A stretch of DNA of 64,000 bases from an uncultured Alphaproteobacteria bacterium (GCA_945957365.1 CAMFKI010000014.1:21318-85317), one strand, 5' to 3'; numbered from the stretch's first letter, positions 28,382 through 37,575 are shown. Program-made: numbers and translations. The notes: generated from the letters alone by a model not told the origin.

Positions 28382-28466
28382 GCCGTCACCCCGGCGAAAG
28401 CCGGGGTCCAGCTTCGGACGTCAACCCCGCTGAAAGCTGGATCCCGGCCTCCGCCGGGGTGACGAG
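28382..28466. repeat. REP-like double palindrome, family A, copy 1
   Basis: Two facing palindromes: GTCACCCCGGCGAAAGCCGGGG at the left and CCCGGCCTCCGCCGGGGTGAC at the right, with complementary inner arms (CCAGCTT / AAGCTGG-like). The same unit recurs at 52943, 57844 and 59621. It sits after hutH, where it could act in mRNA stability or termination. Confidence 0.85.
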
Positions 28467-28505
28467 AAAAGGGGGCCAAGGACGTGTTGAAGCGGACGTG
28501 CGACA

Positions 28506-29270
28506 ATGACACTCTTCGATCTCACCGGCCGCGTGGCGGTCATCACCGGCACGAGTCGCGGCATCGGCCGTGAACTGGCGCTTGGCTTCGCTGCAGCAGG
28601 AGCAACCGTGGTGGGCTGCGCGCGAACGCAGGACGCTGCGGAGACGACGGCGGAGGAACTGCGCGGCCACGGCCACCGAACGCTCGCCGTCGGCGCGGAT
28701 GTCTCAACACCGGAAGGTGCGGAGGCCCTGATCACCGCTGCCGTCAACCGTTGCGGCAAGCTCGACATTCTCGTCTGCAATGCCGGGGTGAACGTCAAGA
28801 AGCCGGCGATCGACGTCACCGCTGCCGAGTTCGACACGGTGATCGGCGGCAATCTCAAATCCTATTTCCTCTGCGCCCAGGCTGCGGCCCGGCAATTCCT
28901 CAGGCAGGGCAGGGGCGGGGCCATCGTGATGAATTCGTCCAACGCCTCCGTCGCCGCCTTCGAGGACCTGACGCCCTATTGTGCGGCCAAGGGCGGCATC
29001 GACATGCTGGTGCGCGGGCTGGCCGCCGAATGGGGTCCGCACGGCATCCGCGTCAATGCCTTCAATCCCGGCTACACGAAGCACTCCATGACACCGGAAG
29101 GACAGGCCTATCTGGCCGAGGCCGAGACGCATATCGCGGCGCGAACACCCTTGCGCCGCATGGCGGAGATGAAGGAGATGGTGGGCCCCGCCGTGTTCCT
29201 TGCATCCGATGCCGCGAGCTTCGTCACGGGCACGATCCTGCTCGCCGATGGCGGATGGTGCGCGCAATGA
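28506..29270 (+). CDS. SDR-family oxidoreductase
   Basis: A 254-residue classical SDR. The cofactor loop is GTSRGIG (15-21), then NAG in LVCNAGVNVKK, a catalytic serine in MNSSNAS, and the YxxxK pair in TPYCAAKGG. The end SFVTGTILLADGGW is typical. It resembles gluconate 5-dehydrogenase or 3-oxoacyl reductase types, and its substrate is unknown. It is coupled to an acyl-CoA ligase gene (ATG within its stop), which points to oxidation or reduction of an acyl-type intermediate in the same pathway. Confidence 0.85.
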   Translation: MTLFDLTGRVAVITGTSRGIGRELALGFAAAGATVVGCARTQDAAETTAEELRGHGHRTLAVGADVSTPEGAEALITAAVNRCGKLDILVCNAGVNVKKPAIDVTAAEFDTVIGGNLKSYFLCAQAAARQFLRQGRGGAIVMNSSNASVAAFEDLTPYCAAKGGIDMLVRGLAAEWGPHGIRVNAFNPGYTKHSMTPEGQAYLAEAETHIAARTPLRRMAEMKEMVGPAVFLASDAASFVTGTILLADGGWCAQ

Positions 29271-30811
29271 TGCTCCATCCCTGGCCCGCCCTCGAACAGG
29301 CGGCGCGCACATGGCCCGGCGCCGAAGCACTGGTCTTCCCGCATCAGACTGCGCGGCGCAGCTTCGCGCAGTATCATGGCGAGGCACTGGCGCTGGCGGG
29401 GGCACTCGCGGCGCGCGGTCTTGGCGCCGGCGACCATGTGGCGCTGCTGGCCGAGAACCGCGTGGAATGGGCGGTGGTTCAGATGGCCTGCGCCGCGCTG
29501 GGGGCGGTCTTCGTGCCGCTCAACACCCATTACCGCAAGGATGACCTGGCCTATGCGCTGAAGCAGTCGGATGCGAAGGCGCTGATCTGCTCCACGCAAT
29601 ATCGATCAAACCCCTATCTCGAGAACGTGACGGCGCTGCGTCCTGCGCTGCCGCTCCTGGGCCATGTGTTCACGCTCGAGGAGGATTACCCGCGGCTCGT
29701 TGCGGAAGGCCGCGACTTCACGCCGGTCGCGCCCGATTGCGATGCGGTGGCCGCATTGCTCTACACCTCCGGCACTACCGGATTCCCCAAGGGCGCGCTG
29801 CTGTCGCACCGGGCCATGATGATGGTGGCGACGAACAGTGCGCTGCGCCTCGGGCTCGCGGCGGGCGATCGCTGGACCTCGATCATCCCGTTGTTCCACT
29901 GCGCCGGCTGCATCCTCAACCTGCTGGGCTGTCTCTCGCAAGGTGCGGCCTATGTCGGCGTGCCGAGCTTCGACGCGGAGAACATGTTCCGCATCATCGA
30001 AGCCGAACGTTGCACGCATCTGTCCGGCGTGCCCACGTCCTATCTCGCAATGCTCGATCACCCGGCGCGATCCGGCTACGACCTCGGCAGCCTCAAGGCC
30101 GGCAGCTGCGGCGGCGCGGACTGCAACCCCGATGTGCTGGAGCGCTGCGCGGCGAAGTTCCCGATGCCCGGCCTGTCGCAGGTCTATGGCCAGACCGAAG
30201 GCGGCACGCTCTTCGCCTGTCCGCAGCATGACGATCGCTTCCGCTGGGAGACGGCTGGCCGGGCGCTGCCGGAGTACGAGCTGCGCATCGTCAACCCCGA
30301 GACCCTGGACGTTCTCGCGCCGGGCGAGATCGGCGAGATCCAGGCGCGGGGGCCCATGGTGATGGAGGGCTATTACAACAAGCCCGAGGCGACGGCCGAG
30401 ACCATCATCGAGGGCGGCTGGCTGCGCACGGGCGACCTTGGCTATCTCCGTGACGATGGTCGCCTCGTCATCGCCGGTGGCCGGCTGCGCGACATGATCA
30501 TCCGCGGCGGCGAAAACATCTATCCCGCCGAGATCGAGAACGTGCTGCAGCAGCATGAGGCGATCGCCGAGGTCGCGGTCTTCGGCGTGCCCGATGCCTA
30601 TTACGGCGAGATCGTCGGCGCGGCGGTGAAGCTGGCGTCGCCGGTGTCGGCGTCCGCGCTGCAGGCGCTGTGCGCGTCGCGCATCGCGAAGTTCAAGGTG
30701 CCGGCGGTGATCTTCACCGTCGAGCGCTTCCCGCTCACGCCGTCCGGCAAGATCCGCAAGGTGGAGCTCCGCGATTGGGCGAAGGCCGGACGCATGGAGA
30801 CACTGGCATGA
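29267..30811 (+). CDS. Class I acyl-CoA/AMP ligase
   Basis: A 514-residue protein. ATG 29267 overlaps the previous stop (ATGA); a much longer upstream frame is the shadow of the SDR gene. The AMP-binding P-loop is LLYTSGTTGFPKG (about 164-176). VYGQTEGG and the GEI..RGP.VMEGYYNKPEAT / GWLRTGDLGY blocks follow. LTPSGKIRK near the C-terminus holds the catalytic lysine. It activates a carboxylic acid as acyl-AMP and then acyl-CoA; the substrate is not evident. It is followed directly (4-base overlap) by an HCCA-isomerase-like gene, so an aromatic or hydroxyacid pathway is a guess. Confidence 0.88.
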   Translation: MMLHPWPALEQAARTWPGAEALVFPHQTARRSFAQYHGEALALAGALAARGLGAGDHVALLAENRVEWAVVQMACAALGAVFVPLNTHYRKDDLAYALKQSDAKALICSTQYRSNPYLENVTALRPALPLLGHVFTLEEDYPRLVAEGRDFTPVAPDCDAVAALLYTSGTTGFPKGALLSHRAMMMVATNSALRLGLAAGDRWTSIIPLFHCAGCILNLLGCLSQGAAYVGVPSFDAENMFRIIEAERCTHLSGVPTSYLAMLDHPARSGYDLGSLKAGSCGGADCNPDVLERCAAKFPMPGLSQVYGQTEGGTLFACPQHDDRFRWETAGRALPEYELRIVNPETLDVLAPGEIGEIQARGPMVMEGYYNKPEATAETIIEGGWLRTGDLGYLRDDGRLVIAGGRLRDMIIRGGENIYPAEIENVLQQHEAIAEVAVFGVPDAYYGEIVGAAVKLASPVSASALQALCASRIAKFKVPAVIFTVERFPLTPSGKIRKVELRDWAKAGRMETLA

Positions 30812-31413
30812 CAGGGCTCACATTCTGGTTCGACGTGCATTCGCCCTGGGTCTATCTTGCCTCCTTCCGCGTCGGAGACATTGCGCGCAAGCACGGCCTG
30901 CCCCTGCGCTGGCGGCCACTGCACCTGCCGCGTCTCCTCGACGAGATCGGGGGCGTGAAGCCGCTGGAGGCCGCTCCCGCCCGCGTGGCGTGGTTTCGCC
31001 AGGACATCGCCGACCATGCGGAGGTGTTGGGCGTGCCGCTGCGCTATCACCCGCACTATCCGCTGCGCAACTCCCGCGCACTGCGCGCCGCGATCCTGGC
31101 TGACGAGCAGGGCAGGGCGGAGGCCTTCGTGCGGCTGGTGCTGAAAGGTTACTGGGCGGAGGAAGCCGACATCACCGACCTCGACCTGCTTGCCCGCTGG
31201 GGTGAGGAAGCCGGGCTCGACGGGCAAGCGGTGAAGGCCGCGGCCATCGGCGAGGACTACAAGCAGCGCCTCGATGCCAATACCGCCGAGGCCATCGCGC
31301 GGGGCGTGTTCGGCGTGCCAACCGTCGACACCGGCTCCCGATTGTATTTTGGAAGCGACAGGCTGGACCTGCTGGATAATCATATCTCGCGCGGCAAAAT
31401 CCCTCTAGCCTGA
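30808..31413 (+). CDS. DsbA-like 2-hydroxychromene-2-carboxylate isomerase family protein
   Basis: A 201-residue protein. LTFWFDVHSPWVYLAS (4-19) is the N-terminal thioredoxin-fold block of HCCA isomerases, in which a serine replaces the usual CxxC cysteines. GVFGVPTVDTGSRLYFGSDRLDLL is the typical C-terminal cis-proline and ligand region. Such enzymes are glutathione-dependent isomerases in aromatic degradation, and close homologues of unknown role are common. It overlaps the ligase gene by 4 bases and is probably the third gene of that operon. Confidence 0.83.
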   Translation: MTGLTFWFDVHSPWVYLASFRVGDIARKHGLPLRWRPLHLPRLLDEIGGVKPLEAAPARVAWFRQDIADHAEVLGVPLRYHPHYPLRNSRALRAAILADEQGRAEAFVRLVLKGYWAEEADITDLDLLARWGEEAGLDGQAVKAAAIGEDYKQRLDANTAEAIARGVFGVPTVDTGSRLYFGSDRLDLLDNHISRGKIPLA

Positions 31414-31419
31414 TCCGCC

Positions 31420-32523
31420 ATGAAGAACACATTTCTCGGCGCGTTGCGCGGCCTCACCCCGCGCATGGCGGGCACCACTTTCCGTGACCGCAGCATCGCC
31501 TGCCTCGGCGCACTCATCGGGATCGGCATCACCGGGCTCGTGTCCGGCTGGGCGGTCGGCAATCTCGAACATCTGCCCTTGCTGGTGGCGCCGCTCGGCG
31601 CCTCTGCGGTGCTGCTCTTCGCCGTGCCGGCGAGCCCGCTCGCCCAGCCGTGGTCGATCATCGGCGGCAATACCATCTCGGCGCTCGTCGGCATCGCCAT
31701 CGCGCACCTCATCCCGGACAAGGCGATCGCGGCGGCGATCGCGGTGGCCGCCGCCATCGCCGTCATGTCGCTGCTGCGCTGCCTTCATCCGCCGGGAGGC
31801 GCGGCCTCGCTGCTGGGCGTGCTGGGCGGGCCTGCCGCGGCCTCCTACAGCTTCGGCTTCGCCCTTGTGCCGGTCGCTCTGAACTCCATCCTGCTGGTGA
31901 TCCTCGGCTTCGTCTTCCACCGCTTTTCGAAGCACAGCTATCCGCACAGACCGAAGGTCGTGATGGCGGCAACGCATGGCACCAGCGACCTGCCGCCGCA
32001 GCTCCGCGTCGAACTCACCGAGGCCGACATCGACGCGGCCCTGGCGGAAGGCGACGAACCGCTCGACATCGCGCGCGACGACCTGCACCGCATCGTGCGC
32101 CGCGCCGAATTGTCGGCACTGGAGCGCACCGCGAGCGTGCCGCGCTGCGCCGACGTCATGTCGCGCGACGTGCTGTCGATCCGTGCCGATGCGCCGTGGA
32201 GCGAGGCGCACCGCCTGCTGCTGGAACATGACCTGCGCATCCTGCCGGTGGTCGATTCGCAGGGCCGCGTCGCGGGCATCGTCGAGCTGCACGAGCCCGA
32301 CCATTCCTTGCAGGCAGTCTCCGAAATGATGGGCGAAGCCGCGACCGCGCTGCCCGACGACAGCATCCTGCGCCTCGTCGATCCATTGAGCGACGGCCGC
32401 CACCACGCGGTACTGATCACCGACGGCACTGGCCGGCTGGTGGGGCTCGTCACGCAGACCGACATGATCGTGGCCCTGGCGCGGCTCGCGGTCACGGGCG
32501 CGGCAAGGCCGAGGAAGATCTAG
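31420..32523 (+). CDS. HPP-family membrane protein with CBS domains
   Basis: A 367-residue protein. The N-terminal ~160 residues have four or more hydrophobic helices and the family hallmark LRCLHPPGGAASLL. The C-terminal half has two CBS repeats (VMSRDVLSIRADAPWSEAHRLLLEHDLRILPVV and SILRLVDPLSDGRHHAVLITD). HPP proteins are linked to nitrite transport in chloroplasts and cyanobacteria. In this bacterial form the CBS pair probably senses adenine nucleotides. Only 6 bases separate it from the isomerase gene. Its connection to that operon is unclear. Confidence 0.88.
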   Translation: MKNTFLGALRGLTPRMAGTTFRDRSIACLGALIGIGITGLVSGWAVGNLEHLPLLVAPLGASAVLLFAVPASPLAQPWSIIGGNTISALVGIAIAHLIPDKAIAAAIAVAAAIAVMSLLRCLHPPGGAASLLGVLGGPAAASYSFGFALVPVALNSILLVILGFVFHRFSKHSYPHRPKVVMAATHGTSDLPPQLRVELTEADIDAALAEGDEPLDIARDDLHRIVRRAELSALERTASVPRCADVMSRDVLSIRADAPWSEAHRLLLEHDLRILPVVDSQGRVAGIVELHEPDHSLQAVSEMMGEAATALPDDSILRLVDPLSDGRHHAVLITDGTGRLVGLVTQTDMIVALARLAVTGAARPRKI

Positions 32524-32541
32524 CGCGATGGTGCAACATCC

Positions 32542-32680
32542 CCTTCTCCCGTTGCGAAGCAATGGGAGAAGGTGCCCAAAGGGCGGATGAGGGCCTCTGT
32601 CCGCGAGTCCTGCCGGGTGAGAGGGCCCTCATCCGGCCTGTCGGCCACCTTCTCCCATCGGCTGCGCCGACGGGAGAAGG
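32542..32680. repeat. Long inverted repeat, family B, copy 1
   Basis: CCTTCTCCCGTTGCGAAGC / AATGGGAGAAGG forms the left hairpin and CCTTCTCCCATCGGC / GACGGGAGAAGG the right one, with complementary GGCGGATGAGGGCC and GGCCCTCATCC between them, so the whole element can fold back on itself. A second copy, cut by the window end, starts at 63928. This style resembles the intergenic mosaic elements of rhizobia. It fills the gap between the HPP gene and cysNC, two convergent genes. Confidence 0.82.
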
Positions 32681-32701
32681 ACGTGTGGCGAAAGCCTGCC
32701 T

Positions 32702-34606
32702 CTACTTCGCCAGCCGCCCCTTCTCCTTCAGGTACTGCACGATCAGGTCCGCCGCGCCTTCGGCCGTCACCTTGCTGGTATCGACGCGGATTTCCGGGTT
32801 CTCCGGCGCCTCGTAGGGCGACGAGATGCCGGTGAAATGCTTGATCTCGCCGCGGCGGGCCTTGGCGTAGAGGCCCTTTACATCGCGCTTCTCGGCCTCG
32901 GCCAGCGACGTGTCGACGAAGATCTCGACGAACTCGCCGTCCTCCAGCACCTCGCGCGCCATCAGGCGTTCGGAGCGGAAGGGCGAGATGAAGGACACGA
33001 GCACGATGAGGCCCGCATCCACCATCAGCTTCGAGACCTCGCCGACGCGGCGGATGTTCTCGACCCGGTCGGCATCCGAGAAGCCGAGATCGCGGTTGAG
33101 GCCGTGACGCACATTGTCGCCATCGAGCAGATAGGTCATGTGACCCGCCGCGTGGAGCTGCTTCTCGACCAGGTTGGCGATGGTGGACTTGCCGGCACCC
33201 GACAAGCCCGTGAACCACAGCACCGCGGGCTTCTGCCCGGTGAGTGCGGCGCGCGCCTGCTTGTTCACGTCCACCGCCTGCCAGTGGATGTTGGCGGCCC
33301 GGCGCAGCGCGAAGCGGATCAGCCCCATGCCCACCGTGTTGTTGGAGAAGCGGTCGATGATGATGAAGGAACCGAGATGGCGGTTCTCGACATAGGGCGT
33401 GTAGGCGATCTGGCTGTCGAGCTCGAGGTTGCAGATGCCGATTTCGTTCAGCGCCAGCGTCTTCGCCGCCACATGCTCCATGGTGTTGACGTTGACCTTG
33501 TACTTCACCTGCTCCAGCGTGCCGGGCACGGTCTTGGTCGACGACTTGAAGAGGTAGGGGCGCCCCGGCAGCATCGGCTCGTCCGACATCCACAGGATCT
33601 CGACCTCGAACTGGTCGGAAACCTCCACCGGATCATTGGCGGTGCAGATCACGTCGCCGCGGCTGATGTCGATCTCGTCCTTCAGGGTGATGGTCAGCGA
33701 CTGGCCCGCCACACCCTCGTCGAGGTCGCCGTCATAGGTCACGACGCGCTCGACCACGGAGCTTCGTGCCGAGGGCAGCACCTTGATGGCATCGCCCGGC
33801 TTCACCGTGCCGGACACGATGGTGCCCGAGAAGCCGCGGAAATTTTGGTTGGGGCGGTTCACCCATTGCACCGGCATGCGGAACGGCTTCTCCGCGAGGT
33901 CATCACCCACCGGCACCGTCTCGAGATGCGCCATCAGCGTCGGCCCATGGTACCACGGCATGTTGGTGGAGCGCGTGATCATGTTGTCGCCCAGGAGCGC
34001 CGAGACGGGGATTACCGTGATCTCGTCGGCCCCGATCGACTTGGCGAAGGCGCGGTAGTCGTCCTCGATGCGCTTGAAGACGTGGGCATCGAAGTCCATC
34101 AGGTCCATCTTGTTGACGGCGACCACGAGGTGCTTGATGCCCAGCAGGATGCAGATGAATGTGTGGCGGCGCGTCTGCGTCAGCACGCCCTTGCGTGCAT
34201 CCATCAGGATGATGGCGAGATCGGCGGTCGAGGCGCCCGTCGCCATGTTGCGGGTATACTGCTCGTGGCCGGGTGTATCGGCGACGATGAACTTGCGCTT
34301 GTCCGTGGTGAAGGCGCGGTAGGCGACGTCGATGGTGATGCCCTGTTCACGCTCCGCCGCCAGCCCGTCGACGAGCAGCGCGAAGTCGAGGTTGCCGCCC
34401 TGCGTGCCCATCTTCTTCGAGTCGGCCTCAAGCGCGGTGAGCTGGTCCTCGAACAGCATCTTGGCTTCATAAAGCAGGCGCCCGATCAGCGTCGACTTGC
34501 CGTCGTCGACCGAGCCGCAGGTGATGAAGCGGAGGAGATCCTTCTGTTCCTGGGCGTGGAGATAGGCCTCGACGTCGCCGCCGGTGAATTCGATGAAGCG
34601 CGTCAT
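32702..34606 (-). CDS. cysNC: Bifunctional sulfate adenylyltransferase large subunit / APS kinase
   Basis: A 634-residue fusion. The CysN part is an EF-Tu-like GTPase: G1 GSVDDGKST (31-39), G3 [10 protein letters not shown] (near 113) and G4 NKMDLMDF. The C-terminal CysC domain has a P-loop GLSGAGKST (467-475), DGDNVRHGL and the phospho-serine region SFISPFR (about 539). With CysD it makes APS from sulfate and ATP, and the kinase domain then makes PAPS. PAPS serves both sulfate reduction and sulfotransferases. The four sulfotransferases at 0-12 kb are obvious potential users. The start overlaps the cysD stop by one base. Confidence 0.96.
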   Translation of the reverse strand: MTRFIEFTGGDVEAYLHAQEQKDLLRFITCGSVDDGKSTLIGRLLYEAKMLFEDQLTALEADSKKMGTQGGNLDFALLVDGLAAEREQGITIDVAYRAFTTDKRKFIVADTPGHEQYTRNMATGASTADLAIILMDARKGVLTQTRRHTFICILLGIKHLVVAVNKMDLMDFDAHVFKRIEDDYRAFAKSIGADEITVIPVSALLGDNMITRSTNMPWYHGPTLMAHLETVPVGDDLAEKPFRMPVQWVNRPNQNFRGFSGTIVSGTVKPGDAIKVLPSARSSVVERVVTYDGDLDEGVAGQSLTITLKDEIDISRGDVICTANDPVEVSDQFEVEILWMSDEPMLPGRPYLFKSSTKTVPGTLEQVKYKVNVNTMEHVAAKTLALNEIGICNLELDSQIAYTPYVENRHLGSFIIIDRFSNNTVGMGLIRFALRRAANIHWQAVDVNKQARAALTGQKPAVLWFTGLSGAGKSTIANLVEKQLHAAGHMTYLLDGDNVRHGLNRDLGFSDADRVENIRRVGEVSKLMVDAGLIVLVSFISPFRSERLMAREVLEDGEFVEIFVDTSLAEAEKRDVKGLYAKARRGEIKHFTGISSPYEAPENPEIRVDTSKVTAEGAADLIVQYLKEKGRLAK

Positions 34607-35733
34607 CAGAAATATCCTTCCTGCTTCTTCTTTTCCATGGAGGCGGAGGCGTCCTTGTCGATGACCCGGCCCTGGCGCTCCGAGGAGGTGGCGACCAGCA
34701 TCTCTTCCACGATGTCGAGCAGCGAGGTGGCGTTCGACTCGATGGCGCCGGTCAGCGGATAGCAGCCGAGCGTGCGGAAGCGGATCTTGCGCATCTGCGG
34801 CTGTTCGCCGGGGTTGAGCCGCATGCGCTCGTCGTCGACCATGATCAGCTGTCCGTCGCGCTCCACCACCGGTCGCTCGGCGGCGAAATACAGCGGCACG
34901 ATGTCGATGTTCTCGCGGTGGATGTATTGCCAGATGTCGAGCTCGGTCCAGTTCGACAGCGGAAAGACGCGGATCGACTCGCCCTTGTTCTTGCGGGCGT
35001 TATAGAGATCCCACAATTCGGGGCGCTGGTTCTTCGGGTCCCAGCGGTGGCGACTGTCACGGAACGAGAAGATGCGCTCCTTGGCGCGCGACTTTTCCTC
35101 GTCGCGGCGCGCCCCGCCGAAGGCCGCGTCGAAGCCATACTTGTCGAGCGCCTGCTTCAGCCCGTCGGTCTTCATGATCTGGGTGTGAAGCGCCGAGCCG
35201 TGGTCGAAGGGGTTGACGTTCTTGGCCACGCCCTCGGGGTTCTTGTGGACGATCAGTTCCCAGTCATACTTCTTCGCGGTGGCCTCGCGCATCGCGTACA
35301 TGTCGCGGAACTTCCAGCCGGTATCGACATGAAGCAGCGGGAAGGGCGGCTTCGAGGGATAGAAGGCCTTGATCGCGAGATGCAGCATCACGGCCGAATC
35401 CTTGCCGATCGAATAGAGCATCACCGGCTTTTCGCATTCGGCGGCGACCTCGCGGATGATGTGGATCGATTCTGCCTCGAGGCGTTCAAGGTGGGTGAGG
35501 TCCTTGCCTGCCGTGCGGTGCAGGGTTGCGGCCGGCCTCTCAGGGCCCGCCTGCTGGGCAATCCAGCCCCGCACCTTGTCGATGGTGCGGGTGGACGGCG
35601 AACGGCCCTTCCGCAGGTCGAACACGAAATTCGGATCGCCCAGCGCCTGCTTGCCCAGGGCAGAGGGGTCGACCCCGGCGGAAGAGAGATATCGCTCGAT
35701 TTCCGACAGAAAGGATTGGGCGACACTGTCCAT
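34606..35733 (-). CDS. cysD: Sulfate adenylyltransferase small subunit with N-terminal HTH-like extension
   Basis: A 375-residue protein, about 75 residues longer than the usual ~300-residue CysD. The CysD core starts at about residue 79 ([15 protein letters not shown]), contains the PP-loop YSIGKDS (107-113), and ends in the usual RQGRVIDKD...KKKQEGYF. Residues 8-58 instead look like a small helix-turn-helix DNA-binding domain ([37 protein letters not shown]) of a kind found as stand-alone proteins in alphaproteobacteria. No ATG, GTG or TTG lies at the normal CysD start, and the ATG at 35733 has GAAGGGAA upstream, so the fusion seems real. A DNA-binding role is inferred. Confidence 0.92.
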   Translation of the reverse strand: MDSVAQSFLSEIERYLSSAGVDPSALGKQALGDPNFVFDLRKGRSPSTRTIDKVRGWIAQQAGPERPAATLHRTAGKDLTHLERLEAESIHIIREVAAECEKPVMLYSIGKDSAVMLHLAIKAFYPSKPPFPLLHVDTGWKFRDMYAMREATAKKYDWELIVHKNPEGVAKNVNPFDHGSALHTQIMKTDGLKQALDKYGFDAAFGGARRDEEKSRAKERIFSFRDSRHRWDPKNQRPELWDLYNARKNKGESIRVFPLSNWTELDIWQYIHRENIDIVPLYFAAERPVVERDGQLIMVDDERMRLNPGEQPQMRKIRFRTLGCYPLTGAIESNATSLLDIVEEMLVATSSERQGRVIDKDASASMEKKKQEGYF

Positions 35734-35855
35734 GATAGGATTTTCCCTTCGAATACGATCTTGGTCTGGCCAAATACCGTATCTGAGGCCGGGTGAATAG
35801 GAAATATTTTGTGATCGGGCATGATTGGATTGAATGCGATAGGATTAATCCGATC
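35734..35855. promoter_or_regulatory. AT-rich control region between cysD and the XRE-cupin gene
   Basis: This divergent gap is clearly more AT-rich than its surroundings. It holds a perfect palindrome, GGATTAATCC (35842-35851), inside the imperfect 18-mer GATAGGATTAATCCGATC. A related GATAGGATTTTCC lies at 35734-35746, next to the cysD start, and GATTGGATTG lies at about 35824-35833. These are likely binding sites for one regulator, perhaps the XRE-cupin protein or the HTH part of CysD. Confidence 0.55.
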
Positions 35856-35924
35856 AAGCCTTCCAGTTCCAACCCTTGAGGTCACCCAAGGTCCGTTATA
35901 GAGTTTTTCCCGGGAGGAAACGAA

Positions 35925-36578
35925 GTGGATACAGGCGACGGACGCAAGCCGGCTGCACGATCGGGCATGCCATTCCAGGACCCGCATCGGCATGGCGAAG
36001 CCCAGGGCAAGCTGCTCGAGCAGGCCATTGGCCGAGCGGTGAAGGAGTTCCGCGAGAAGCTGGGCCTCACCATCGCCGAGCTTGCCAAGGCGGCAGAGAT
36101 GTCGGCCGGCATGCTGTCGAAGATCGAGAACGGTGCAACCTCCCCGTCACTCGCCTCTCTCCAGGCGCTGGGCAAGGCCCTGCAGGTGCCGGTCACCGCG
36201 TTCTTCAAGTCCTACGAAGAGATCCGCGATGCCACCTTCGTCAAGGCCGGCAAGGGGCTGACCATCGAGCGCCGCGGCACGCGCGCCGGCCACCAATACG
36301 AACTGCTGGGTCACAGCCCGCATGGACCCGTGATGGTCGAGCCCTACCTCATCACGCTGACGCATGAGTCGGACGTGTTCCCGACCTTCCAGCATGCCGG
36401 CCTCGAATTCCTCTACATGCTCGAGGGCAATGTCGTGTACCGCCACGGCGAGAAGACCTTCGACATGCACCCGGGCGACGCGCTGTTCTTCGATGCCGAG
36501 GCGCCGCACGGGCCCGAGGAACTGCGGAAACTGCCGATCCGCTACCTCTCCGTCATCAGCTACCGCCGCGAGGACTGA
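35925..36578 (+). CDS. XRE-family regulator with cupin sensor domain
   Basis: A 217-residue protein starting at GTG 35925 after GGGAGGAAA. The helix-turn-helix spans about 34-90 (KLGLTIAELAKAAEMSAGMLSKIENG, then SPSLASLQALGKAL). A C-terminal Cupin_2 domain occupies about 145-212 (FLYMLEGNVVYRHG, MHPGDALFFDAEAPHG). Such MerR-unlike XRE-cupin regulators bind a small metabolite in the cupin and control neighbouring catabolic genes. It is divergent from cysD and 1 base from an RNase T2 gene, and it heads the run toward mgsABC-gmaS, so methylamine or glutamate metabolism is a reasonable target. Ligand unknown. Confidence 0.88.
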   Translation: MDTGDGRKPAARSGMPFQDPHRHGEAQGKLLEQAIGRAVKEFREKLGLTIAELAKAAEMSAGMLSKIENGATSPSLASLQALGKALQVPVTAFFKSYEEIRDATFVKAGKGLTIERRGTRAGHQYELLGHSPHGPVMVEPYLITLTHESDVFPTFQHAGLEFLYMLEGNVVYRHGEKTFDMHPGDALFFDAEAPHGPEELRKLPIRYLSVISYRRED

Positions 36579-36579
36579 C

Positions 36580-37572
36580 GTGGCTTCGCCGCTTCGCCTT
36601 GCCTTCGCCGGCCTCGCCCTGCTGGCAGGCTGCGGTTCCGCACGTGCCGACGAGCCGATGGACGGCACCTTCCGCGCCATCCGCTCCTGCGAGGCGCTGC
36701 TGTCGATCCGCAAGAACACCAACCCGGGCCATGTGATCACCGGCCCCGGCATCACTTACAAGCTGCTCGCCCGCAACCAGACCCAGGCCACGCATTACCG
36801 CATCGAGATTCCCGACGCCGATCCGCCCGAGCGCTGGGTGGCAACCGACTGCGGCACAATCATTCCCTCCACGCCAGGCGCTGCGGCGGGACCCGCTGCC
36901 GCCAAGCCGAAGTCCACCAGCCTCTCATACGTTCTGGCGTTGAGCTGGCAGCCCGCCTTCTGCGAATCGAGCCCCAATCGTCCCGAATGCCGCTGGCAGA
37001 CGGCCAACCGCTATGATGCGAATTACCTGTCGCTGCACGGTCTGTGGCCGCAGCCGTCCAGCCTCGCATATTGCAACGTTCCGGCTGCGCTGCGCGCGGC
37101 GGCTGAAGGCGGGCGCTGGAAGGACATTCCGGACCTCGACCTGACGCTCTCCACCCGGGCCGACCTCGACACCATGATGCCCGGCTCCAAATCCATGCTG
37201 GAGCGCCATGAATGGGCGAAGCACGGCAGCTGCTACCCCGGCACGGCCGACGCCTATTTCAGCGATACGTTCCGCCTGATGAAGGAGATCAACCAGTCGC
37301 CGGTGGCCGACATCTTCCTGCGCAACATCGGCCGGACGGTCACCGCCGCCGACATCCGCGCCGCCTTCGACCAGGCCTTCGGGCAAGGTGCGGGAAACCG
37401 GGTGCGGGTGACCTGCAGGGACGATGGCGACCGCCGGCTGATCTCCGAAATCACCCTTGGCCTCAAGGGCGATATCCCGTCCGGATCAGGCCTTTCCGAG
37501 CTGCTTCTGGCAGGCTCGCCGACCGATCCCGGCTGCCCGGCCGGGCTGGTCGATCCGGTTGGCACGCAATAG
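36580..37572 (+). CDS. RNase T2-family ribonuclease, putative lipoprotein
   Basis: A 330-residue protein from GTG 36580, preceded by GAGGA. The N-terminus is a signal peptide with a lipobox-like LLAGC (14-18), so it may be lipid-anchored in the periplasm. Residues about 25-105 form an additional small domain of unknown role (SCEALLSIRKNTNPG). The catalytic blocks CAS I (LHGLWPQ, 152-158) and CAS II (HEWAKHGSC, 210-218) with both active histidines are intact. T2 enzymes cut RNA to 3'-nucleotides and may serve scavenging. Its tight linkage to the XRE-cupin gene and location ahead of mgsA are unusual. Confidence 0.9.
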   Translation: MASPLRLAFAGLALLAGCGSARADEPMDGTFRAIRSCEALLSIRKNTNPGHVITGPGITYKLLARNQTQATHYRIEIPDADPPERWVATDCGTIIPSTPGAAAGPAAAKPKSTSLSYVLALSWQPAFCESSPNRPECRWQTANRYDANYLSLHGLWPQPSSLAYCNVPAALRAAAEGGRWKDIPDLDLTLSTRADLDTMMPGSKSMLERHEWAKHGSCYPGTADAYFSDTFRLMKEINQSPVADIFLRNIGRTVTAADIRAAFDQAFGQGAGNRVRVTCRDDGDRRLISEITLGLKGDIPSGSGLSELLLAGSPTDPGCPAGLVDPVGTQ

Positions 37573-37575
37573 GGA

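Noticed and set aside
28382..28466. CRISPR-like repeats
   Set aside because: Copies are kilobases apart, palindromic and without regular spacers; they are REP-type elements.
26545..28512. A 655-codon open frame antisense to hutH
   Set aside because: Mirror frame; hutH is unambiguous.
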